Assembly (NCBI GenBank): GCA_037962975.1
Contig: CM075669.1
Span: 124,574,501 to 124,638,500 of the forward strand
Reading direction: 5' to 3'
Origin: Clitoria ternatea
Taxonomy: Eukaryota > Streptophyta > Magnoliopsida > Fabales > Fabaceae
DNA: 64,000 nucleotides
Below, in pieces: positions 20,435-32,096 of this stretch (the first letter of the stretch is position 1; each line of letters starts with the position of its first letter). The notes under the pieces are model-generated. The model saw only the letters and a list, made by a program, of their open reading frames with translations, had not been told where the DNA came from and searched no databases. Both the position numbers and the translations under genes were made by a program.

Positions 20435-22960
20435 ATGGGGAGACATCCTTATAGAACCCGGCTTCAGACAAGACTCATGGCTGAAACAGATAAGAAGACT
20501 GAGAACTTAAGGAATAAGGTAAACTATTTAAGGGAGCAGATAACTGAGTTGACCAAGCTTCTAGAAAAAAAGGTCACAGAGGAGGGCCCATCCACAAACA
20601 GCGAGCGTCAACCAACTTCTCCGGTGTACCCTCCTGGTTTTACTCATGGCCAGGATACGCCACCTGCTAACGATATCAGAAACCAGGGCAAAACTGCTGA
20701 ACCCCGCACCATGCAAACCATATGGATGCATGCCTCCTCAAACCTTCACTGATCAAGATGGTAACCTCATACCCTTTCCGTTGTATGGTTTACCACCTGG
20801 TTATTTTCCTCCTGTAATCTCGGGTCCACAAGATGGGAACGTAGTACCCCCGTTAAACCCACAGGCTCAGAATCAAGTCCCGAGCCCACAGACCTTTGAG
20901 CTTCGAAACACTCAGCCGCCTGTAGTTCAGGCAACTATACTTACTACGAACCCATAAGGGACGACACAGTCAAATCTGGTATATCAAACACAACAATTTC
21001 CTCACCTCCAATCACAGCATAATTATCCTTATGGGTATATGGTACCTCGCCCTGTCGTCGTGCAAACCACCAATCCTGCTATTGAAAATGCTGAGCCTAA
21101 GGGAAAGATGGAAATTCTCGAGGAACGCCTTCGCGTCATGGAAGGTATGGGAGATTTTGGACCAACAGACGCATCTGAACTTTGCCTAGTTCCAGATGTG
21201 GTGATACCCCCCAAATTTAAAATGCCCGAGTTTGATAAATATCGGGGCACGACTTGTCCTCGGAATCATCTGACCATGTATTGTCGAAAGATGGCTTCTC
21301 ATGCCCTCGATGATAAACTGCTTATTCACTGTTTCCAAGATAGTTTGGCAGGAGCTGCCCTGACTTGGTACATGCATCTAGAACGTGCTCGCATACACTG
21401 CTGGAGAGACCTAGCTGATGCCTTCTTGAAACAATACAAATACAACCTAGACATGGCACCAGACAGGATGTAATTACAAAATATGACTAAGAAAGATAAT
21501 GAGTCTTTTAAAGAGTATGCCCAGCGTTGGCGAGAAATGGCTGTACAAGTGGACCCCCCCTGCTAGAGAAGGAGGTTGTGGCAATGTTCATCGATACACT
21601 TCATGCTCCTTTTTATGACAGAATGATTGGGAGTGTATCATCAAATTTCTCTGACATCGTTACCATTGGAGAAAGAGTGGAAAGTCGGGTAAGGACAGGG
21701 AAAATTGCCCAAACTGCATCAGGGGAACCTTCCATGAAAAAACATATGCAAACTGGAAAAAGAAAGGAAGGTGGGGCTAATGCTGTCACCTATGATTTAA
21801 GGAACTTTCCTCAAAAGTCGTACAACCCTGCATTTCTTCCCCAGAATAACCCCTATAAACTCACGTTATATCCTCAAGTAGCTGCTACTACTAATAACTA
21901 TTCTCAGCCTTCCCCTCAACTACCTCGTTATCAGTCATCCATACCACCACACAATCATCTTCACATGCCAGTATAACCACCGCAACAATGGACTCGACCC
22001 CCAAACCCTAATCAGAAAAGGACAAACAATGATCGCAACCATGTTCAGTTTGACCCTATCCCTATGAGTTACACTGAACTATTACCGCACCTTATCCAGA
22101 ACTCCCTTGTGGTGCCTTGTCCTTCCATAATTCTTGGACCACCTTATCCCAAAGGATATGATTCGAATGCTCAATGTGACTATCATGTCGGGGCACTAGG
22201 GCACTCAACAGAAAACTGTTTGGCCTTGAAACGTAAAGTGCAAGACTTGATAAAAGCCAAGTGGCTTAATTTCTGGAAAGGAAATCTGAATATGGCTATA
22301 AATCCCTTACCTAATCATGAAGGTTCTGGGGTTAATGTCATCGAAGAAGCGGAGGAATATGTGAAAAACGTCTATGACATCAAAACACCATTGAAAGAAA
22401 TTCATGGTCATTTAATTAAGGCAGGATTGATAGAGGCATCTTGGGACCTTAGTTTTCATGAAACCCTTCAAGGGTTGATGGATAGTCATTTCGTACAAAT
22501 CTATAAGCGCCATACCAATGGCGTAAATATGATCCAAGGGCAACCGAAGGTTCCAACTCCCGTACCGTTGGTAATTAACTATACCAAGAGCTCTACACCA
22601 ACTGATACTCCAATGCCTCAAATGGTAACTATCGAAACACCTACTCCTTTTTCATTCAAGGACTCTCATGCTGTGCCATGGAAATACGATATGAATGTAA
22701 TTGTCAAAAGCTCTGAAGCAGATGGACCATCCTCTTTTGATGTAATAAATATATCTGGAATAAGAGGAGTTACCCGAAGCGGCAGAATTTTTGCTCCGCC
22801 AGAGTTAAGAAAAGACCCTAGGTCCGCTGTAAGAAACGCCAGCAGTGGAAAAGCTAACGCTGATGAAAAAGAGACTGAGGAGGTTAAAAGTACTGTATCT
22901 GATGAAGAAGCCCACGAATTTCTAAAATTCATTTGTCAAAGTGAGTACCAAGTGGTAAAC
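20435..22960 (+). pseudogene. Ogre gag, multiply broken
   Basis: Capsid protein. The start at ATG 20435 gives a basic N-terminus and a short coiled coil (NLRNKVNYLREQITELTKLLEKK), then a Pro-rich stretch. A frameshift near 20.71 kb and TAA at 20955 follow. The gag core (about 21190-21560) shows FDKYRGTTCPRNHLTMYCRKM, AALTWYMHLERARIHCWRDLADAFLKQYKYN (TAA at 21471) and SFKEYAQRWREMAVQV. A second frameshift lies in a C run near 21553. A third stop (TAA 21974) precedes a region with CDYHVGALGHSTENC, a zinc-knuckle-like motif of this clade. The frame shifts again near 22.96 kb into the protease region. Confidence 0.88.
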
Positions 22961-24101
22961 CACCTAATCGTACGCCTGCAAAAATTTCCCTTTTATCATT
23001 ATTGCTTAATTCAGAACCTCATAGGAAAACACTTATGAAAGTTTTGAATGAAGCCCATGTTACCCGTGACATTTCTGTTAACAAATTCCAAGGGATAGTG
23101 GGGCACATTGTCGCTGATAACTATCTGACTTTCACTAATGATAAGATACCAGCAGAGGGAATGAGGCACAACAAAGCCCTCCATATCTCAGTCAAATGCC
23201 AAGACCATATTCTGGCAAAAGTGCTCATGGATAATGGGTCATCTCTTAATGTTATGTCCAAATCTACGCTTTCCAAATTACCTTTTGATGGGACCCATAT
23301 AAAACCAAGTACCATGATAGTGTGAGCCTTTGATGGGACTCGAAGAGAGGTAATGGGGGAAATTAAGATTCCTATCCAAGTGGGCCCGTGTACTTTTGCA
23401 ATTCTTTTTCAAGTCATGGATATCGTACCAGCATATAGTTATTTATTGGGTCGGCCGTGGATCCATTCTGCTGAAGTGGTCCCATCCATATTACATCAAA
23501 AGCTGAAGTTCATCATAGGTAACAAGCTGGTAATTGTTTCAGGAGAGGAAGATTTCTTAGTTAGCAAACCTTTATCCACTCCTTACATTGAAGCGGCGGA
23601 AGAAGCTCTTGAGACATCCTTTCAAGCACTAGAAATCGCCAATGCTTCTTACATAGGGGAAGGAGCGTCAATGATGAAAGCTTATATGTCAAATGCGTCC
23701 TTGATGATAGCGAAAATGATGTTGCGAAACGGGTATCAACTCGAGAAAGGTTTGGGACATGGACTAGAAGGAGGATTGAAAGTGGTACAATTACTAGAGA
23801 ATAAGGACGGATTTGGGTTGGGATACAGACCCTCTAAAGCCGATAAAAGGATGGTTGCAGAGGAGAAGAATGAGAGAAGGAAAGCCCGCCTGGAAGGTCG
23901 CGAACCTCGCATCAAAAGAATCCCCATCTGTGACCTTTATCAGAGTTTTCAGAGTGCAGGTCTAATACATCCAGATCAAATGGCCGCTATTGAGGACGAC
24001 TCTTATGATGATACAAGCTTTGTGCGTATCTATTCACCGGGCATAGAACTTTGTAATTGGGAGGCCATTGAACTCCCCACGAGTTTAATTTTTGATTCAA
24101 A
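22960..24101 (+). pseudogene. Ogre aspartic protease with G-patch-like segment (pol exon 1)
   Basis: After LLNSEPHRKTLMKVLNEAHV comes the retropepsin domain with active site VLMDNGSSLNVM (about 23220-23260; D-N-G in place of D-T/S-G is usual for Ogre) and the second strand SYLLGRPWIHSA (about 23440). TGA at 23323 interrupts it. Downstream, MIAKMMLRNGYQLEKGLG, HGLEGG and GFGLGYRPSKADKR (about 23710-23850) form a glycine-rich G-patch-like segment. The exon ends GATTCAAA at the splice donor 24102. The protease would cleave the polyprotein; G-patch modules bind RNA or helicases in other proteins. Confidence 0.85.
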
Positions 24102-24319
24102 GTAATTTGTAATTGCCTTAATGACTTAATTTCCCCATTGCTATGCCCAAGGCTTTGGGGTTTACTTTTACAATAAGGGCAAAATAAGTTTTGTCATGTT
24201 TTTGAAATTTCCATTAATAAATGTATATTTGAATTTTAATATCTCTTTCTTTACATCTTTCTCAAATTCCATTTCCCTCTTTCCTCATTCGAGTATTTCT
24301 GTTATTCACCTAAATGCAG
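24102..24319 (+). other. Putative spliced intron in Ogre pol (218 bp)
   Basis: Donor GTAATTTG at 24102 and acceptor TAAATGCAG ending at 24319, with a T-rich interior. Without splicing the protease frame ends at a TAA overlapping the donor. With splicing the exons join in phase (codon AA+A), giving an open frame SKPKKDSIESSKIAIPFHDF and onwards into the RT region. Ogre elements are known to have an intron between protease and RT, so position and phase both fit. Confidence 0.82.
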
Positions 24320-26590
24320 ACCTAAAAAAGATTCAATCGAAAGCAGTAAGATTGCAATCCCATTTCATGATTTTGAGTATCCAGTTGATTACGCTGACAA
24401 GGATAGTGAGGAAGATTATGGTCTCTCGCCCAAATTAACCAGAATGTTGGAACAAGAGGTCAAAGAAATTCAACCCTATCAAGAAGTGATTGAGGTCATC
24501 AATTTGGGGAATAAAGAAGATAAAAAAGAGGTCAAGATTGGTACTTCTTTGAGCCAAGAACAGCGGGGAGAACTGATTAAGTTGTTAATAGAGTTTCGGG
24601 ACATCTTTGCTTGGTCCTACCAAGATATGCCTGGGTTAGATAACAATATCATGGAACATAAACTACCCTTAAAGCCTGAATGTCTCCCGGTTAAGCAGAA
24701 ATTACGCTGAATGAAGCCTTAAAGATCAAGGATGAAGTAAAGAAGCAATTCGATGTCAGATTTCTAGCTATTGCAAAATACCCTCAATGGGTGGCCAACA
24801 TTGTCCCCGTCCCAAAGAAAGACGGAAAGTTGCGGATGTGTGTGCATTATCAAGATCTGAATAGAGCCAGTCCCAAGGATGACTTTTCCTTGCCACAGAT
24901 TGATGTCCTAGTCGATAATACGGCCTGGAATTCCATCTTCTCATTCATGGATGGTTTCTCTGGGTATAACCAAATTAAAATGGCGCCTGAGGACATGGAG
25001 AAAACTACCTTTATCACCCTGTGGGGAACTTTTTGCTACAAAGTGATGTCCTTTGGTTTAAAAAATGCTGGGGCAACTTATCAGAGAGCAATGGTGACCC
25101 TGTTTCATGACATGATGCATAAAGAGATAGAAGTCTATGTAGATGACATCATTGCCAAATCCCAAAGTGAAGAAGGGCACATTCATGACTTAAGAAAACT
25201 TTTTGAGCGGCTGAGAAAGTTTAAACTCAAGCTAAATCCGGCTAAGTGCACTTTTGGTGCGAGATCTGGCAAATTACTAGGATTTGTGGTGAGTGAAAAA
25301 GGAATAGAAGTTTATCCTGATAAAGTCAAAGAAATTCTTGAAATGCCTCTACCCAGTACAGAAAAGGAGGTCCGGGGATTCTTAGGAAGGTTAAATTATA
25401 TCACTCGATTCATTTCGCAGCTGACGGCAAATTGTGAGCCTATCTTCAAGCTACTCTGTAAGAATCAACCAGGATAATGGGACGAAGATTGTCAACTAGC
25501 CTTTGATAAGATAAAACAATACTTACGGGAACCACCTATCCTGATACCTCCGACCCCTAGGAGGCCTCTCATTCTTTACTTGACGGTGTTAGATGAATCC
25601 ATGGGTTGCGTACTAGGGCAGCATGATTAGAGAGGAAAGAAAGAGCGTGCTATTTATTATTTAAGCAAGAGGTTCACAGAATGTGAGTCAAAATATTCCG
25701 CGTTAGAGCGTACTTGTTGTGCATTGGCATGGGGCGCTCGACGTTTAAGACAATACATGTTGTTTTATACTACTTGGCTTGTATCCAAAATGGATCCAGT
25801 CAAATATATCTTTGAAAAACCCGCCTTGACCGGGAGGATTGCTCGCTGGCAAGTTTTGTTGACTGAATATGACATAACATATATCACCCAGAAAGCCATA
25901 AAAGGAAGTGCTCTAGCAGATTATTTAACGCACCAACCTGTGGATGACTACCAACCCTTACAATTTGAGTTTCCTGATGAGGACATCATGACCTTGATTA
26001 ATGAAGAGGAAACCCAGGGAAACAAATGGATTTTAAGATTTGACGGAGCGTCTAATGCACTAGGGCATGGAATAGAGGCAGTTCTGATTTCTCCAGATAA
26101 AAAGATTATCCCTATTTGTGCCAGGTTATGCTTTGACTGCACCAATAACATCGCTGAATACGAAGCATGCGCTATGGGGATCCAAGTAGCTTTAGATACG
26201 AAAGTAAGGTTGCTGGAAGTTTATGGGGATTCTGCATTGGTTATTCATCAATTAAAAGATGAATGGGAGACTAGGGATACCAAGTTAATTCCTTATCATA
26301 CTCACATCAAAGAATTAATCAAGGGGTTTGACGAGATCTCTTTTCAACATATTCCTCGTGATGATAATCAAATGGCCGATGCTTTGGCATCCCTGACATC
26401 GATGTTCAAAATAAGCAATGATAGTGACACGCCCCTCATTGAGGTAGGCAACCATGGCCAACCTACATACTGCCAATCAATAGATGAGGAGACAAATGGG
26501 AAGCCCTGGTATCATGATATCAAAAACTACATCAAAAGTCGGAGTACCCTTAGGAAGCTACAGAAAATGACAAAAGAACCCTACGACGAC
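24320..26590 (+). pseudogene. Ogre RT - RNase H - archaeal-type RNase H, broken
   Basis: The leader segment has LSQEQRGELIKLLIEFRDIFAWSYQDMPG and PVKQKLR, then a TGA (24708; CGA to TGA) and a small deletion changing frame. RT (24762-25480) has WVANIVPVPKKDGKLRMCV, DLNRASPKDDF, FMDGFSGYNQIKMAPEDMEK and the YVDD catalytic box (25136-25147). TAA at 25475 and TAG near 25628 interrupt the Ty3-type RNase H (KRFTECESKYSALERTCCALAW). A second RNase H (about 26020-26390) shows FDGASN, NNIAEYEA, YGDSALV and PRDDNQMADALA, that is, catalytic D-E-D-D. This dual RNase H is diagnostic of the Tat lineage, to which Ogre belongs. A frameshift near 26.58 kb leads into integrase. Confidence 0.92.
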
Positions 26591-27749
26591 TTTCTATGGG
26601 TTTCTTCTTAAACGGCGATGTGCTTTACAAAAGGAATCATGACTCCATACTTTTTCGATGTGTAGACGTGAATGAGGCAAAAGGGATCATGGTTGATGTT
26701 CACGAAGGATCCTTCGGAACTCATGCCAATGGCCATGCCATGGCAAGAAAGATCCTAAGAGCTGGGTATTACTGGACAACTATAGAACCTGACTGTTTTG
26801 ACTATGTTCGGAAATGCCATAAATGTCAAACCTACACTGACCAAATTCATGCACCCTCCTCATCCTTAAATGTTTTATCAGCTCCATGGCCCTTCTCAAT
26901 GTGGGGTATGGACGTCATTGGGCCCATCGAGCCAAAAGCCTCAAATGGCCATCGCTTCATCTTGGTCGTTATCGACTATTTCACTAAATGGGTCGAGGCA
27001 GCTTCCTATGCCAATGTGACGAAAAATGTTATGGTTAAATTTATCAAAAAGAAGCTAATATGTCAATATGGCTTGCCAAGTCAGATCATTACTGACAATG
27101 GCATAAACCTAAATAACAAAATGATGAAGGAATTGTGTGAGAATTTCAAAATCCATCATCATAACTCCTCCCCGTACCGACCAAAGATGAATGGAGCGGT
27201 TGAAGCAGCAAATAAAAACATCAAGAAGATAGTACAGAAAATGGTTGTGACCTACAAAGATTGGAGTGAGATGCTCCCTTTTGCTTTACACAGGTATCGT
27301 ACTTCGGTTCGAACTTCAACAGGAGCAACCCCGTTCTCTTTGGTATATGGCATGGAAGCAGTCATACCTATTGAAGTCAAAATCCCATCTCTAAGGGTAA
27401 TCATGGAGGCCAAATTGGAAGAAGCTGAGTGGGTTCAGGTTCGACATGACCAACTAAACCTAATAGATGGGAAGAGGTTAACTGCCTTATCTCACGGATG
27501 GTTATATCAGAAGCATATGAAAAAGGCTTATGAAAAGAAGGTACGACCTTGGTAATTTCAAGAAAGGGATCTAGTTCTCAAGAAAATTTTGCCAATCCAC
27601 AAGGATCACAGAGGCAAATGGACACCTAATTACGAAGGACGATATATGGTAAAAAGAGCTTTTTCTGGCGGAGCTTTGGTACCAACATGGATGGAGATGA
27701 CCTACCGATGACTATAAATGCAGACGCAGTCAAAAGATACTTTGCCTAA
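26590..27749 (+). pseudogene. Ogre integrase
   Basis: The zinc-binding HHCC domain begins at DVHEGSFGTHANGHAMARKIL and ends at RKCHKCQTY (about 26695-26835). The DDE core has WGMDVIGP (about 26903), TDNGINLNNKMMKELC (about 27091) and NGAVEAANKNIKKIV (about 27190), supplying D, D and E. The open frame runs to TAA at 27553 in the C-terminal domain. The remaining C-terminus (FQERDLVLKKILPIHKDHRG, KWTPNYEGRYMVKRAFSGGA) continues in frame and then needs one shift near 27.68 kb to end ADAVKRYFA at 27749. It would insert element DNA into chromosomes. Confidence 0.92.
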
Positions 27750-28480
27750 AGAAAAAACAAAACAAAAACAAAACAAAAAAGGGGCAATAAATGAATCATG
27801 CTCGCTAGGCTGAAAACCTAAAAGGGCGGCCTAGGCAAAAATTAGAGCGACCTGGTGAGTCGAAAACTTGAAAGGGCGGCTCAGGCAAAGATTAAGGTCA
27901 AAATTTTGGCAAAGTAACTGAATATCCCCCATCCAAGTAGAGCAAAACTAAATTGAGGTACAAGGGCAAGGACCATAATTGAATTAATTTCTCAGAAGCA
28001 AGATCGAAGGATAAACTTGTCGTCGTGATACAGGATCAAGATTCTTACTGTTCTCAGGGATTCCCTGGAAGATCTGCAAACCCCATTACATCCCCTACCA
28101 TCAAACTCTTTAACTACATTTGTTTCTTGTATTCGATTTCCCTTTGTCTTTTTCGGTACTTGATCAACCTACATAAATAAAGGTGTTACCTTTTCAATAT
28201 GCATTTATACATGAGTTTCATTAATATGACAAAACGTGTGTTTTAACAAAATAAAATAAGGCAATGATAATTATTTTCACAAAAAGAGAAAAGGAAAGTC
28301 AGGGGAGTGAGAGGCTTCTGTTATTTGATAGCACCTCAGACAAGCATCACAAGGACCGCACTGAATACATGGTCAAAAGAGAAAATCACCTTGTTCATCC
28401 ATTTCACCTATGAGTATAAACCTAAAATCTATAAAGATTGCAGCTCTAAAGGTTTCTCCCCGGATTTCAAACTTGATTTT
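27750..28480 (+). other. Ogre 3' non-coding region
   Basis: Contains AAAACAAAACAAAA text and two copies of a unit with GAAAACCTAAAAGGGCGGCC / GAAAACTTGAAAGGGCGGCT followed by AGGCAAA (about 27810-27890). This unit is common after pol in such elements. No ORF. Confidence 0.7.
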
Positions 28481-29173
28481 AATTTCTTGTCGCCGAATAT
28501 GGCATATTTTAAATTTTCAGTAGCCGAGTGGGGCATCATTTTACTTTCCAATCACTGAACGAGGCACCATTTTACTTTCCTGTCGCCAAATATGGCATCA
28601 TTTAAATTTTCAGTCGCCGAACGGGGCACCATTTTACTTTTCAGTTGCCAAGCGGGGCACTATTTTAATTGCCGAGCGGGGCATCATTTTATTTTCCTAG
28701 AGCCGAACATGACATCTTTTAAACTTCTATTCGCCAAGCGGGGTACTCTTTTAATTTCCAGTAGCTGAGCGGGGCACCATTTTACTTTCCTGTCGCCAAA
28801 CATGGCATCATTTAAATTTTCAGTCGCCAAACGGGGCACCATTTTACTTTTCAGTTGCCAAGCGGGGTACCATTTTAATTATCGAGTGGGGCATTATTTT
28901 ACTTTCCAATCCGAACGAGGCACAATTTTACTTTCCAGTAGCCGAGCGAGGCACCACTTTACTTTCCTGTCGCCAAACATGACATCATTTAAATTTTCAG
29001 TCGCCGAGCGGGGCACCATTTTACTTTTCAGCTGCCAAGCGGGGCACCATTTCAATTGCCGAGTGGGGTATCATTTTATTTTCCTAGAGCCGAACATGGC
29101 ATCTTTAATTTCCAGTCGCTGAGCGGGGCACTCTTTTAATTTCCAGTCGTCGAGCAGGGCACTCTTTTACTTT
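28480..29173 (+). repeat. Ogre 3' tandem repeats, left of CACTA
   Basis: Irregular units of about 40-60 bp built on GCCGAGCGGGGCACCATTTT, ACTTTCCAGTCGCC and AAACATGGCATCATTTAAAT. The array continues on the far side of the CACTA insertion at 41105-41200, so it was one array before the insertion. Confidence 0.88.
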
Positions 29174-29176
29174 CTT

Positions 29177-29985
29177 CACTACTAGAAAAATGGCTAATAG
29201 CTACAACCAATTAGCGACCACCACATGCCGTCGCTAATTAGTGACCGCGTTAGCGACCACAAAGTGAAAGCGACCTGGAACACGAAACATAGTGACCACA
29301 TCCGCGACCGATACCTCACTGTCGCTAAAATTGGTAAGGAACCGTCGCTACCTCTGTCACAATATCACACGTCGTCGCTGACCCGGTCGCTATAGTTATT
29401 TCCCTCCACTTATTTGGTTTCCCGCCAATGTAGTTATGGCGCCAAACGGTAGCGACGGTAAATGTACAGTCACTATACCCTCTAATGCTTCAGTGATGTC
29501 CTCAACGACGTCGCTATGAGCACAGAGTAGCGACGGGTGTTTAGGACGTCGCTAACATTTCATTTTTTTGGGATTCCCTCCAAGTGTTTTTGTTGGCGCC
29601 ATTAAAGACAGCGACGGTAACGGCTGTCGCTACATTTGCATTCAACAGTAGCGACGGTAAATACCGTCGCTACTGTTTTGGGTAGTGACGGAGCTTCTAG
29701 CCGTCGCTAGTGTTCTGGAAATTAGTGACGGAGGTGGTTTGCCGTCACTATTGTATTTGACCTTCCCTTCGTTAGTTTAGTTTAAACTTGGGAATTTAGC
29801 GACCGTATCCAAACGTCGTCGCTAATATTTCAAGAGTAGTGACGGAATTATTTATCCGTCGCTAATAGGAAGAGCCTAGTGACGGAAGTGGTTTGCCGTC
29901 GTAAACTTTTTATTCAAGTGACGTTGTTAGTGACGGTCTAATACTGTCGCTACATTCTAATAATACTCGAGCCCGCCTTCTCCCC
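29177..29985. repeat. CACTA 5' subterminal repeat region
   Basis: Dense TAGCGACGG, CCGTCGCTA and AGTGACGG words in direct and inverted order (for example 29446-29730 and 29830-29950). In En/Spm these are the binding sites for the TNPA-type protein. Confidence 0.88.
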
Positions 29986-31854
29986 TAATCATTTGCCCTA
30001 ACTCACAATCCCAATTCCTCTCCTCTGTTTTCGATCACCCCTCCGATCACCCCTCCCTTTCTCCGACGGAAGTCGACCGGTCTCCCTCCTTCCGTTCGTT
30101 GCTGTGGCGGCGGCGCAGTCTCGCCCTTCTTTCTCCGTTTCTCACGTTCGCCATTGCTCTCTCGCCTTCTCCATTTCTCTCTCGGTAAGCAAAGCTTCCC
30201 CTTCAAGACTTGGTGCCAAGAGACCACCCCTTGTCCATCGCATGTAAGGCCTTCCCTCTCCGTGGAATGTGTCTGTCATTGTAGCTTTCGTATGTGCCTA
30301 GACACTGATCTTTGTTTTCCTTGTGAATGGCAGCCGTGGAAAGCAAATTTGGTAGCTGTATCTCACTGTTTCCCTGTCTGACACGCACTCCGGTGACCTC
30401 CGGGGAAGTTGTGTTTTGTGGCCTCTCACCTTCGAGCTCAACTGGTAAGTCCCCTAATCTGTCTTGTAATTTCTATCTATGCATATACTGGAACTGAGAA
30501 TGAGGTAAATGTTTGTTGGTTTTATCTGGAATGTTCACTCGTTTTAAAATGATAAATGACCTTTAACCGGTAAATATACTAAGTCCAATGAAAATGAAAT
30601 CGAAACTGTATTAAGAACACTAAAGAATTAACTTAAACAGTTCACAATTTTACCTGTTCGATCTTGATTAGAGTGTGTTTCATTGTCTGGATTCTCATTC
30701 TATAAAGGCATATTCAACTCTTAATTAAAGGATCCAATTCCGATTTCAAAGTTTTTTTAGCTATTTTAAGTGAAAACTTAATTGAAGAAATGAATCAAAG
30801 AAGTGAGTATTAATTTAGTAGAGCTTAATTTTGGTGTTCTGTTTTGCATTATTTTTGTTTTGTGCATTTTTCTTGGTACATTTTTAATTTTCTCAGTTGT
30901 TTAGCATTTATCGATAAGATCATAGAGTACCAACATTTTTTCGAGTTGATGATGACTGGTGATTGGAATGTCTCCATTATTGAGTTGTAGTTCCCTGTAT
31001 CACCCGTCTCAGCATCCTCTCCACAAGGAGACACACATACAATTCCCTAACTTTTTATGCTAACCATTGAAACTTCAATGACCATAAACTATACAAACAT
31101 TAAAGTAAATGTTCACTCGTTTTAAAATGATAAATGAATATCATGAATTGGAGGGCATCCCCCTCCATCTAACACCACACTTCACTCTAAAATATCACAT
31201 GTTCTTCCAAAACCAACCATATATTAAGCAATTGGGTTCCACTTAGGGTTTTTTTTTAAAATTCAGGTATATACAAAATCAAATATCATTAGTATAAAGT
31301 ATTTAAAATACTTCAAAATAATAATAATAAAAAGAATTAATTTTCATATTGCTGTTATATATATATATATACAATAAGAATGTAACTTTTGTGATTCTTC
31401 GTTTAACCAATTATTGTTTTTATATTTGATTTGGCAGTGTGAAAACATATTGGCTTTGCTTTTATAAATATATATAGTGGAAAGAGTAAATCCCCAAGAC
31501 AAAAGAAATCCAGATTTTGGAGGCTATAAATATGGCATGCATTGTCACTCTGCAAAACACCATATGGAAACCCAGGATATACAATACTAGAATTTTTAGT
31601 TCTCACAGACTAAAATGTCAAACTCATAAACTTAAAAGTTGATTCTTTCTTGTAAAACTTGAGATTACATTGGGGAAAAGAAACATGATAAAATTTTAAA
31701 ACCTCTTCAAGTGTATACAAACAACTTCAGTAACTATATCTAGTAGTCAAATATGAAATAATAAGTAATATTTAAAAAGCCTGACAACGTTGTTATTAAT
31801 TTCAATTGTGAACTAGTGGTATGATTGGGCCAAGTTTATCATTAAACTAGATAA
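29986..31854 (+). other. CACTA 5' leader with exon-like block
   Basis: 29990-30190 is a C/T-rich, GC-richer block (CTCTGTTTTCGATCACCCC, GTGGCGGCGGCGCAG) ending TCTCTCG then GTAAGC. A second exon-like piece ends AGCTCAACTG then GTAAGT near 30442. I read these as untranslated first exons with splice donors. The rest is AT-rich. A 30-nt phrase beginning TGTTCACTCGTTTTAAAATG occurs at about 30532 and again at 31110. Confidence 0.45.
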
Positions 31855-32096
31855 GAAGAAAACAATGAGAACAGGAAAATGAAACAAAACATTTATATGA
31901 AACAAAACATTTACATGAAAAATAGAGGGACAGAACAACATTATGAACTATAGTAAAACACGCTTTATAACACATAGGCTAGAACAGGAGAGTGATATGA
32001 AGAAAACAGTGAGAATAGGAAAATGAAACAAACATTTATATGAAATAAGACATTTATATGAAGAACAGGGCCCAGAATAGCATTATGAATCAGTAA
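31855..32096. repeat. 144-bp duplication in CACTA interior
   Basis: GAAGAAAACAATGAGAACAGG at 31855 recurs as GAAGAAAACAGTGAGAATAGG at 31999. Both copies include GAAAATGAAAC, CATTTATATGAA, GAACAG and CATTATGAA. The end of the second copy (ATGCGTTATAACATA, GGCTAGAACAGGAGAG) is displaced to 33277-33318 by the solo LTR. Confidence 0.75.
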
